A stretch of DNA of 64,000 nucleotides. Source: CAZCGA01 sp964498075. Its GTDB lineage: Bacteria > Desulfobacterota > Binatia > HRBIN30. Below are positions 9,501-16,157 of the stretch, in pieces. How positions within the stretch are numbered: position 1 is the stretch's first letter; every line of letters begins with the position of its first letter. The notes below the pieces were generated by a model. That model did no database searches. It was not told the DNA's origin and was given only the letters and a program-made list of their open reading frames with translations. The position numbers were made by a program, and so were the translations under genes. The stretch spans positions 1 through 64,000 of the forward strand of contig CAZCGA010000012.1 of the NCBI GenBank assembly GCA_964498075.1, read 5' to 3'.

Positions 9501-10342
9501 TACCACGCCACCATACCGGACGGCGGCTGAGCGCACGGAGCAGGGCTCGGTGTCTCAGTTGGCGTCCCAGTCGGCGTCTTCGTTGGTGTATGAGTCGGCG
9601 TGAAAGTGCGCGTGGGAGTCGGGGTAACCGTACTCGTCGCCGTGAGCGTCGGCCTAGTCGTTGCCGTGGATGTGCTGGTCGGAGTCGGGGTCGGGCAATC
9701 ACAGAGTGAGACCACCAATCTTAGGTAATCAACACTGGTGTCATCCTGAATGTAGATATCTAGGGATCGCTTAGCATCGAGATCCGGCAGGAGATTCACT
9801 CCTCCTAACAGATTCCCCAAATCCAACACGAACATATTTCCTGCAGGATAGTTGCTTGGTACCCATTGGTTTCCCAGTATGGCAAGGGGGGGAGCCGTGT
9901 TTCCGGTTCCGAAGAAAGCCGACCCGAGAGTCCCCACAAACAAACCGCCAGAGCTTACGAAGCCCAAGTGGATTGCATCGTTGTCGCTACCGAAGGGAGC
10001 GTCAGCGAGAGGCTTCGCGCGCAATTCCAGCCTTGCTCCTACGATGCAGTCTCCTTGAGGGAGGATAAACGAATGCCCGAAATGCTGATTTATCGAAGTG
10101 CTATCGAAGTCCGCGGGGTTCGGGCCCGTCAGGACTAACAGTCCTGCGCTGGGAGCGGCCGGTTCAGGCCCGTTCGCGGTGCTGAAGCTGTCATCAACCC
10201 CCGCGTCTAGCAGGATGTCGTGGCACTGTCCCTCGGCTCGGGCTGCTGAGAACGCGGTGAGCATTGCCAAGAACAGGCCCAGCGTTCCGAAAGCTCGCGC
10301 AACCTGCCGGAGACTCTTGCGGCCTCTGTAGAATCGTATCAT
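6569..10342 (-). CDS. large secreted modular protein (LamG-like, duplicated beta domain, dockerin-like, DUF1566)
   Basis: A 1257-aa exported protein with a signal peptide at residues 1-36 (cut near ARAEG). Order of parts: unknown beta-rich domain (37-215), Thr-Pro linker, concanavalin/LamG-like domain (about 280-490, with FYTGNYVEVTPQAELDF), two nearly identical 175-residue domains (about 528-707 and 764-943) separated by Thr-Pro linkers, a dockerin-like pair of calcium loops (DCDGDGQVTTNE and DANHDGQITINE, flanked by Cys), another linker, and a C-terminal DUF1566/Lcl-type domain (NCNGTITDRQTCLVWEK to YYARAVRGG). No catalytic residues are recognised. Likely an extracellular or surface binding or adhesion protein; function unknown. 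Confidence 0.85.
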   Translation of the reverse strand: MIRFYRGRKSLRQVARAFGTLGLFLAMLTAFSAARAEGQCHDILLDAGVDDSFSTANGPEPAAPSAGLLVLTGPNPADFDSTSINQHFGHSFILPQGDCIVGARLELRAKPLADAPFGSDNDAIHLGFVSSGGLFVGTLGSAFFGTGNTAPPLAILGNQWVPSNYPAGNMFVLDLGNLLGGVNLLPDLDAKRSLDIYIQDDTSVDYLRLVVSLCDCPTPTPTSTSTATTRPTLTATSTVTPTPTRTFTPTHTPTKTPTGTPTETPSPAPCAQPPSGMVAWYPLDEQQGATAVNDIAPPPSSVFNNVGTPQPGPVGSGGPPPVVGLVGAGALYFYTGNYVEVTPQAELDFGPNDFSIDAWVRPVGCGPGRLSPIVDKLDTNTNTGFSFYLDQPPPAGNAVLKLQVNAATFTSTGSITANANPLLNTGPWYHIAVTVNRTAAPAVGTFYISGFSAGTFVPPAGTVTNTLPMRIGEIRVPGGRCEIAIDELELFNRALAQPEIQDIFNAGSAGKCRTSPTPTLTPTRTHTPTRTVTSSPTGTPTCGAPTLVNIATGQNAVPIGNSDPIWSLIAAPPGTTNFSSPGPATVIAPNGAWTTLPNTQWISANTGCTNTLTTDCPGGLYSYQLCWDQCGPLASSPLVQVLADNTATVSLDGGSLTTLPATIGFTTPATILGFSPGPGMHTLQVDVHNNPFSGGGGTATGMDLSGVLNGSVTIVACQAPTPTFTATPTPTPTHTPTPPPTPTPTPTRTRTPTSTPTVTVTDTPTRTATSSPTGTPTCGAPISVNISTGQNAVPIGSSDPIWSLIAAPPGTTNFSSPGPATVIAPNGAWTTLPNTQWISANTGCTNTLTTDCPGGLYSYQLCWDQCGPLASSPLVQVLADNTATVSLDGGSLTTLPATIGFTTPATILGFTPGPGLHTLQVDVHNNAFSGGGGTATGMDLSGILNGPVRIVPCPCIGDCDGDGQVTTNEILTMVNIALGYTPLSACMAGDANHDGQITINEIQTALNGCPNSNPAPTATPTRTPTQTPTNTPTNTPNPCASHPDGTTCDAGTDGTPTKVFIGGTCVACTAAPSASPRFVDNCNGTITDRQTCLVWEKKDDAGGLHDKDNLYQWSSTGTAADGDAFTGFIAGLNSAGFAGHHDWRLPKEDGQNGSGPNELETILAAPEPCSVGPPCVDAAFNTNCGTNSGGNGGCTVDGAASTPECSCTQQSSLDDEYWSSTTAYFPTIAWEVVFNNGHVGPNTKTSHYYARAVRGGL
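7512..8052 (-). repeat. internal direct repeat, copy 2 of the secreted protein
   Basis: About 540 bp, nearly identical to 8220-8760 at a constant offset of 708 bp and in the same reading frame. It encodes the second copy of a roughly 175-residue domain (core WSLIAAPPGTTNFSSPGPAT). Only scattered base changes are seen by eye, pointing to recent duplication or gene conversion. Confidence 0.9.
8220..8760 (-). repeat. internal direct repeat, copy 1 of the secreted protein
   Basis: Partner of 7512-8052. On the coding strand this copy comes first. The two copies are separated by a Thr-Pro-rich linker of about 55 residues, itself encoded by degenerate short repeats. Confidence 0.9.
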
Positions 10343-10554
10343 GACGCCCCTCCGCTACTCCTCCCTGAATTTGCCCATCTGCTGCCTCTTTCCGTGGTTC
10401 GACCCGGCTGCCGAAGCAGAGCGATCCCTCTAGGGTTGCACAGGGTTCATCCCGACGCTGAAGGTTTGGAAGGGCGTTCGACACTTGAATTGATGACAAA
10501 TGTCATGGCAACGAGGACGGCTCCTGAGGTGATCTTTGGGGCAGCGCTACGGTG

Positions 10555-11961
10555 CTAGGGTGCTTGTGCACCGTGGCCCAGATGGTCACCTGACGCGGTC
10601 TTGTTGGCTTCGATCGATGTCTTCCACACGAACATGCGCACGGCGTCGGCCTGCTCGGGCGTCAGCCCGGGGCCGACCATGCGGGTCTTTGGGTCGATCT
10701 TCTTCGGATCGATGATCCAGCCCTGCGCCCATTCATAGTCGAGGCGCCGGGCGACGCGGATCAAGTCCGGTCCCTGCTGCTTGACGGGCGGCGTCTCGAT
10801 GACCGTACCGAGGTTGTGGCACTCGGTGCAGCGCAGCATGTAAAGTAGCTTGCCCTCATTGAGCCGGTCTTCAGGGAACTTCGACACGTCGGGGAGGGTC
10901 ACCGGCGCATCGGTGCGCTTGCCCATCGCGGCGAGATACTTTGTCATCACCTCCACCTCATCCGCGGACAGCGGGAGGTGCGGCATGCGGTAGACCCGGA
11001 AGGGATAGATCTTCCCGTACTCGCGCGGCGCCTGTAGGAACGTGCGCACCCATCCCGAATAGAGCTTCTGACCCGAGACGCGCAGATCGGGTCCGACGTC
11101 GCCGCCGTGACCGTCGTCCAGCACGTGGCAACCGCGGCAGCTGTACTTCGCCGCGACCTCGCGTCCGGCTTCCAGCGGATCGGAGGGGTGCGGCTTGACC
11201 ACCGGCGGGACGCGCAGCGACACCACATAGTTGCTCAGCGCCCACAGCTCCGGGGGATCGATCGAGTCGCGGTAGTTCGGCATCGGTGTGCCATCCATGC
11301 CGGTGGCGAGACGATAGAAGATGTCCACGGGCTCGCCGCCGCCACGATAGACGCCCTCGGTGAAGTCGCGCGCCTTGATGGGGCGGCCGTCAGCGTCCTT
11401 CAAATCCTTGGCAGACGCGCCGTCGCCCTTGCCGAGGTCGCCGTGACAGATGGCGCAGCCGGCGTCGACATAGAGCTCCTTCCCCTTGGCGATGTTCTCC
11501 GGCGTTGCCGCCGGCGGCGTGCCGGGATCGGGGATGGGCTCAGGCTCTGGCTCGTCCAGCAGGTCGGCGAGCTTGAGCACATACGCGGCGATCTGCTTGC
11601 GCTCCGGCTCGGAGAGGAACGCGAAGGACGGCATCGCCGTGCCCGGGATGCCACGCTCGATCGTACGCAGAATATCGCGGGTCGCCGGTGGGCGCCCCGA
11701 CGCGCTGGTGCGCAGCTTGAAACGTCCTTGGGTGAAGTCGCGCGGTCGCGGATCGACGAAGTCGGCGGCGGGACCCGTGCCGTTGCCGCGCTCGCCGTGG
11801 CAGCCGCTGCACTCACGCAGGTACAGCGGCTTGCCCGCCGCCGCATCCGCCGGGCTCAGCGGCCGCCGCTGATGGTGCTCCTCCTTGTCGTCGGCCATGC
11901 TGGCTGGGGCCCACACCGCGGCACCGACCGTCAACAGCCCGATCAGCATCTGCTTCACCAT
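10555..11961 (-). CDS. periplasmic tetraheme cytochrome c, last gene of nos operon
   Basis: A 468-aa protein with a Sec signal peptide (residues 1-23) and four CxxCH heme-binding motifs, CSGCH (from Cys51), CAICH, CRGCH and CTECH, spread over four mono-heme cytochrome c domains separated by short acidic Pro-rich linkers. It overlaps nosL by one base at an ATGA junction and is the last gene of the nosZ operon, so it is a likely electron carrier to NosZ. Monoheme or diheme cytochromes are usual in clade II nos clusters; four in one chain is larger than I would expect. The electron-donor role is inferred from position. Confidence 0.88.
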   Translation of the reverse strand: MVKQMLIGLLTVGAAVWAPASMADDKEEHHQRRPLSPADAAAGKPLYLRECSGCHGERGNGTGPAADFVDPRPRDFTQGRFKLRTSASGRPPATRDILRTIERGIPGTAMPSFAFLSEPERKQIAAYVLKLADLLDEPEPEPIPDPGTPPAATPENIAKGKELYVDAGCAICHGDLGKGDGASAKDLKDADGRPIKARDFTEGVYRGGGEPVDIFYRLATGMDGTPMPNYRDSIDPPELWALSNYVVSLRVPPVVKPHPSDPLEAGREVAAKYSCRGCHVLDDGHGGDVGPDLRVSGQKLYSGWVRTFLQAPREYGKIYPFRVYRMPHLPLSADEVEVMTKYLAAMGKRTDAPVTLPDVSKFPEDRLNEGKLLYMLRCTECHNLGTVIETPPVKQQGPDLIRVARRLDYEWAQGWIIDPKKIDPKTRMVGPGLTPEQADAVRMFVWKTSIEANKTASGDHLGHGAQAP

Positions 11962-12464
11962 CAGCTCACCTCGTTCACAGGTTTCTCGCCACCCATTCGC
12001 TGCACCGGCACCAAGTGTGTCGGATTCCTGAGCACATCTTCGAGGGTCGTCATTTCGCCGTGGCGAGACTCGGCGAAGGCCTTCGCCGTGCTCCCGTCCC
12101 GAAACGCCACGATACCGTAACCCATCGGTGTCTCCACACCGCCGGCATGTACCAGAGTCGCGCTGAGCAATGGAATCAGATCGCCGGAGTCGTGGTCCTC
12201 GACCCAAGCCTCGGGAACCTCCCGGTGCATGGCCAACATGGCGCGCAGCAGGCAGCCGATGTCATCGTACTTCGTAAGCACACCGCTGCGATCTCTGAGC
12301 TCACCCGCGAAGCCCGGCTGACTGATGCGCATGCGGCAGTGCGCGCAGGCATCGCGGCCGTAGTTGATCGGCTCCGTACCGGTGCGCTGCGTTGGCCAGA
12401 GGAAGACGACCCCGCCGATGACCGCGAGGACGGCGAGTGCGAGCCCTGCCACCAGCCGCGTCAC
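11961..12464 (-). CDS. nosL: NosL-type copper chaperone of nitrous oxide reductase
   Basis: A 167-aa protein with an N-terminal membrane anchor (residues 4-22) and a NosL domain. It keeps the metal-binding segment CAHCRMRI and the later conserved YDDIGCLL, SGDLIPLLSATLVHAGG and PMGYGIVAF blocks. NosL binds Cu(I) and supplies copper to the NosZ CuZ site in the periplasm. Start chosen as the GTG whose GTGA overlaps the stop of the upstream permease; its own stop overlaps the cytochrome start. It shows a signal-anchor rather than a lipobox, whereas many NosL are lipoproteins. Confidence 0.87.
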   Translation of the reverse strand: MTRLVAGLALAVLAVIGGVVFLWPTQRTGTEPINYGRDACAHCRMRISQPGFAGELRDRSGVLTKYDDIGCLLRAMLAMHREVPEAWVEDHDSGDLIPLLSATLVHAGGVETPMGYGIVAFRDGSTAKAFAESRHGEMTTLEDVLRNPTHLVPVQRMGGEKPVNEVS

Positions 12465-13294
12465 GTGACCGGCGTCCTCCGGAAGCACACGTAGCCCACG
12501 GTGAGCGGAACGACCGCCATCGCCAGCAGCGCGCCAATGAGCAGCGCGGCGAGGCCGGCGGCGCCGAACTGATCGAGGCCGAAGACGCCCACCGGTCCGA
12601 GCACGTCCAGGCGCTGCGACAGCGCCAGCGTGCCCAGCACGCGCGCTTGCTGCACGGGATTGATCAACGCCAGGATGAACACCTGTGCGGGGCCGAGGCG
12701 GCGCGCGATCGTCAGGCCGATGGTGCCGAGGTCGGAGACGTACACCAACAGCAACCACACCGCGAACGCCGCGCCGATCACCCGGGCGCGGGCGCGCAAG
12801 CACACCGAGAGCACGGTGCCGATGCTGAGCGTGGCCGCCGCCAACAGCACCGTCAGCGCCACCAGCCCCGCGAAGCCGCGCACGTTGCCGCCGTTAGCCG
12901 CAACGCCCACGATGATGCCGGTCGCACCAAAGCCGACGCCGATCGACGCCGCCACCGCCGCGAGCAGACCGAGGTACTTTCCCGCAAAGACTTCGGCGCG
13001 CGTGACCGGCTGGGCAAGCAGCATCGCCAGCGACCCGTCTTCCAGCTCGCCTGCTATGCCCAGACCACCGAGCGACAGCGTCACCAGCGGCACGAAGAGC
13101 AGCGCCAGGTTCAGCAGACTCGCCGTCGTCCGGTCGAACCCCGCCAGGCCGGAACGCTGTGCGCCCGCAAGCCCCAGCATCGACAGTCCGAGCGAGAGCA
13201 CCAGAAAGCACGCTGCCGCCACGACGAACCAGCGGCTGCGCAGCGCCTCGCGCAGCTCGCGCGCCACCACCAGCCCCGTCTCCCGCGGCCTCAT
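12461..13294 (-). CDS. nosY: NosY-type ABC transporter permease
   Basis: A 277-aa integral membrane protein with six hydrophobic segments of the ABC-2 type. The conserved ELEDGSLAMLLAQPVTR coupling segment after the second helix matches NosY. With NosF and NosD it forms the NosDFY complex needed to assemble the CuZ cluster of NosZ. It overlaps nosF and nosL by 4 bp on each side, so translation is probably coupled. Confidence 0.88.
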   Translation of the reverse strand: MRPRETGLVVARELREALRSRWFVVAAACFLVLSLGLSMLGLAGAQRSGLAGFDRTTASLLNLALLFVPLVTLSLGGLGIAGELEDGSLAMLLAQPVTRAEVFAGKYLGLLAAVAASIGVGFGATGIIVGVAANGGNVRGFAGLVALTVLLAAATLSIGTVLSVCLRARARVIGAAFAVWLLLVYVSDLGTIGLTIARRLGPAQVFILALINPVQQARVLGTLALSQRLDVLGPVGVFGLDQFGAAGLAALLIGALLAMAVVPLTVGYVCFRRTPVT

Positions 13295-14139
13295 CGCCGT
13301 TCCCCCCGCGCGCTGGGGATTGTCGACAAATGGCGAGCCGGCCCTTCGAGACGGCCCCGAGGAGATGGGGCCTTCTCAGGGCGAGCGGAATTCTCCTTTG
13401 TCTTGAATGAAATGAATTCTGATACCGCTCGTGCTGAGGCTCTCGAAGCACGTTCTTCGCGTTGATCGACAGTTCCGCTGAACGGAATCACACGCGCCAG
13501 CTTCTCCGCCGGTGCGGCAAAAGACACCAGCCGACCGCGGTCGATGTGCAAGACACGGTTGGTGAGACTGTCGACCTCCTCCGGACGGTGCGACGCCAGC
13601 AGCAACGTGCGCCCGCTGTGGCGCAGGCGGCCGACGATCTCGAAGAAGTGCTCCTGGCCTTCGTGGTCGAGACTCGCGCTGGGCTCGTCGAGGAGCAGCA
13701 CCGGCGTGTCAGCGAGCAACGCCAGCGCCAGCGACAAGCGCTGCTGCATGCCACCGGAGAACGTTCGTACCCGCTCGTTGGCGTGCGCCTCGAGGCCGAC
13801 CTCGCGCAGGGTTGCGACGATGCGCGCGCGGTCAATCCGCCGCAGCCGGGCAACGAACCCCAGGACCTCCCGGGCGGGGGCGTCGCCGAACGCCGCCTTC
13901 TGGGGCACATACGAGACCAACGAGCGGGCCGCGATCTCGGCACTCACAACATCGTGTCCTCCGATGCTGGCCTGGCCCGCGAAGGGCACGAGCCCGAGCA
14001 GGCAGCGCAGAATGCTGGTCTTGCCGGAGCCGTTCGGGCCCACCAGCGCGACCGACTCACCGCGCGCTATGTGGAAGGACACGTGGTCGAGAACGACGCG
14101 GCCGTCGAGCGTCAGGCACAAGTCGGTGGCGGTGATCAT
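13291..14139 (-). CDS. nosF: NosF-type ABC transporter ATPase
   Basis: A 282-aa ATPase with Walker A (GPNGSGKTS), signature (FSGGMQQR), Walker B (LLLDEPSASLD) and the switch His (ASHRPEE). It sits between nosD and nosY with ATGA overlaps. Start is the ATG that overlaps the nosD stop. Compared with usual NosF the chain carries a tail of about 60 residues after the ATPase core (charged and Arg/Pro-rich, from around residue 225), which is unusual and has no recognised fold. Confidence 0.88.
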   Translation of the reverse strand: MITATDLCLTLDGRVVLDHVSFHIARGESVALVGPNGSGKTSILRCLLGLVPFAGQASIGGHDVVSAEIAARSLVSYVPQKAAFGDAPAREVLGFVARLRRIDRARIVATLREVGLEAHANERVRTFSGGMQQRLSLALALLADTPVLLLDEPSASLDHEGQEHFFEIVGRLRHSGRTLLLASHRPEEVDSLTNRVLHIDRGRLVSFAAPAEKLARVIPFSGTVDQREERASRASARAVSEFISFKTKENSARPEKAPSPRGRLEGPARHLSTIPSARGERR

Positions 14140-16154
14140 GACAAAACGGATCGCGCAGCGATCACGGCAATCGCCGCTAGAGCAAAGAGTCCAGCCCCCG
14201 CCACGGTGAAGCCGCTGCCGCCGGCCGCCTCGTCGGTTCGCGTCCACGCGGTGAGCGGGGCCTGCACCAACGGATGGGGATCGGTGAGCTTCGGGCGTGG
14301 CGCGAAGATCGGGAACAGCCGCGCCGCCAGGTCGATGGCCTCTGCCGCCGGCGAGGTGTCAAAGAACGCCAGCGCGGGATAGCGGTCGGCGAGCACTTCG
14401 TAGGTGCTCTCGATCCGGTACGGGATCTCGGACACGCCGTCGCCGTTGGTGTCGTACGCGATCGCATCACTCCAGTAGTTGCCGCGTCCGTCGACCGACC
14501 AGACGTTGCCCTCCGCGGTGCCGGTCCCCAACACCTGCACCTGGCTGCGGTTGCCCAGGAAGGCGTTCTCCCAGAAGCGGATGCGTCGCGACAGCGGCTG
14601 CAGCGCCAGCCCCACATCGTTGCGGGCAATCAGGTTGGCGTGGACGTCGACGCGACCGTCCTTGGCTTGCGGCGCATTGTCGAAGAACAGCGCGGTGTCG
14701 TTCTGGATGAAGCGGTTGCCGACGATGAAGACGTCGTCGGCGTCCTTCAGCAACAGCCCGTACGCCGCCGGGCCGTTGGAGAACGAGAAGGCGTTCTCGG
14801 TGAGATCGATGCCACGGCTATACATGATCGCCGCGCCCACCTGATTGTCCTCGAAGCGATTGCGACGAAAGACGTTGCGGTCGGAGTACATGTAGTGCAG
14901 GCCGTAACGGCTCGTGCGCACGACGTTGTCTTCCACTGCGGTGTCGGACGAGTACCAGATGACCACATCGCGGCTGCGCTCGACGTGGTTGCCGATCAGC
15001 CGGCAGCCGCTCGAGTACCACAGGCGGATGCCGTCGCCGCGGCGGACGTGCGGAAGGTCCTTGCCGCGGATGGTCGAGCTTTCGATGGAGCAGCGGTCGC
15101 CTTGCACGATGAAGATGCCGAAGAGCGTGTCCTCGACGCGCGTGTCGACGATGCGCACATCGGCCGCCTTCTGTATGCGGATGCCGGCGTCTTCCGTGTT
15201 GTAGGTCGTGCCGCTGTTGCGCACCGTGAGCCCGCGCAACTCCACACCGGGGGCTTCGATGCGCACCACCGTGCCGGTGTCGTCGCCGTCGATCACGGCG
15301 CCGGGGCGGCCCACGATTCGGACCGACTTGTCGACAATCACGTGCTCGTGCAGGACACCAGCAGGCACGATCACCGTGTCGCCATCATGAGCGGCGGCCA
15401 CAGTTTGGGCCAACGTGCCGTGCGGCGTGCCGGCGACCAGCTCTGCCGCCGTCGCGCTCGAACACGCGACCGCGGAGGCGAGACCGGCACCGACGACAAC
15501 TGCCAGGGCCTGGCGTCGCCGCCGCGTGGGCGGCACCGCGAACACCAAACCGAGGCCGAGCAATGCGGACGTGCCCGCGGCGTAAAAGCCGGCGCCCAGC
15601 TCGGTGGCGACCTTGAACTGCCCGACCTCGTACTCACCGAACAGCTTGGGCTCGATGCGGCTCACCGTCAGGTTGAGTGCGGCGTCGGGGTCGCGTTGGT
15701 TCACCGCCTTGGTCATCCACAGCTTGAGGTCGATGAGCACCACGGCGGGCATGATGAGCGCCGGCGACACCATGAGGAGGCGGAGCCAACGGCGGCGCAT
15801 CCACGGCGCCAACACCAGCCCGCCAATGGCGCCCAGCATGCCGAGCGGCGCGAGCGCCCGCTCGATGCGCGCCAGCGTTCCCATCGGTTTGATGCCGACG
15901 TAGTGGCCGAGCAGGTCGACTTCGCGCACGTCCCCGTCGACGGTGCGCGGACTGATGATGACGACGAGCGTGCGCTGGCCGTACTGCGGCGCCCGTGCCT
16001 TCATGATCCACCACGGCAAGACCCACGCGAACGCGATGCCGAGGGCGGCCACCACCACGATGGTGAAGCTCGCCATCGCGTCCGGTGCCCGCGGCACCGG
16101 ATGAGAGTCTGCGTGTTCCATGGTCCTCTCAGGAGCCAGCTGCTCGGCGTGCAT
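14136..16154 (-). CDS. nosD: NosD maturation protein with extra N-terminal membrane domain
   Basis: A 672-aa protein in two parts. Residues about 235-620 are the right-handed parallel beta-helix typical of NosD (repeated short turns such as GIRLWYSSGCRLIGN and YGLHYMYSDRN) with a C-terminal membrane helix. Residues 1-230 form an extra domain with about four membrane segments (for example LGMLGAIGGLVLAPW) around a soluble part containing YGQRTLVVIIS. The second part starts after a signal-like helix ending in ATAAEL, so the helix domain is periplasmic. Begins 3 bp after the nosZ stop; an ATG at 16121 is a possible later start. The extra domain may replace a separate membrane gene of clade II clusters (inference). 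Confidence 0.85.
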   Translation of the reverse strand: MHAEQLAPERTMEHADSHPVPRAPDAMASFTIVVVAALGIAFAWVLPWWIMKARAPQYGQRTLVVIISPRTVDGDVREVDLLGHYVGIKPMGTLARIERALAPLGMLGAIGGLVLAPWMRRRWLRLLMVSPALIMPAVVLIDLKLWMTKAVNQRDPDAALNLTVSRIEPKLFGEYEVGQFKVATELGAGFYAAGTSALLGLGLVFAVPPTRRRRQALAVVVGAGLASAVACSSATAAELVAGTPHGTLAQTVAAAHDGDTVIVPAGVLHEHVIVDKSVRIVGRPGAVIDGDDTGTVVRIEAPGVELRGLTVRNSGTTYNTEDAGIRIQKAADVRIVDTRVEDTLFGIFIVQGDRCSIESSTIRGKDLPHVRRGDGIRLWYSSGCRLIGNHVERSRDVVIWYSSDTAVEDNVVRTSRYGLHYMYSDRNVFRRNRFEDNQVGAAIMYSRGIDLTENAFSFSNGPAAYGLLLKDADDVFIVGNRFIQNDTALFFDNAPQAKDGRVDVHANLIARNDVGLALQPLSRRIRFWENAFLGNRSQVQVLGTGTAEGNVWSVDGRGNYWSDAIAYDTNGDGVSEIPYRIESTYEVLADRYPALAFFDTSPAAEAIDLAARLFPIFAPRPKLTDPHPLVQAPLTAWTRTDEAAGGSGFTVAGAGLFALAAIAVIAARSVLS

Positions 16155-16157
16155 CGG

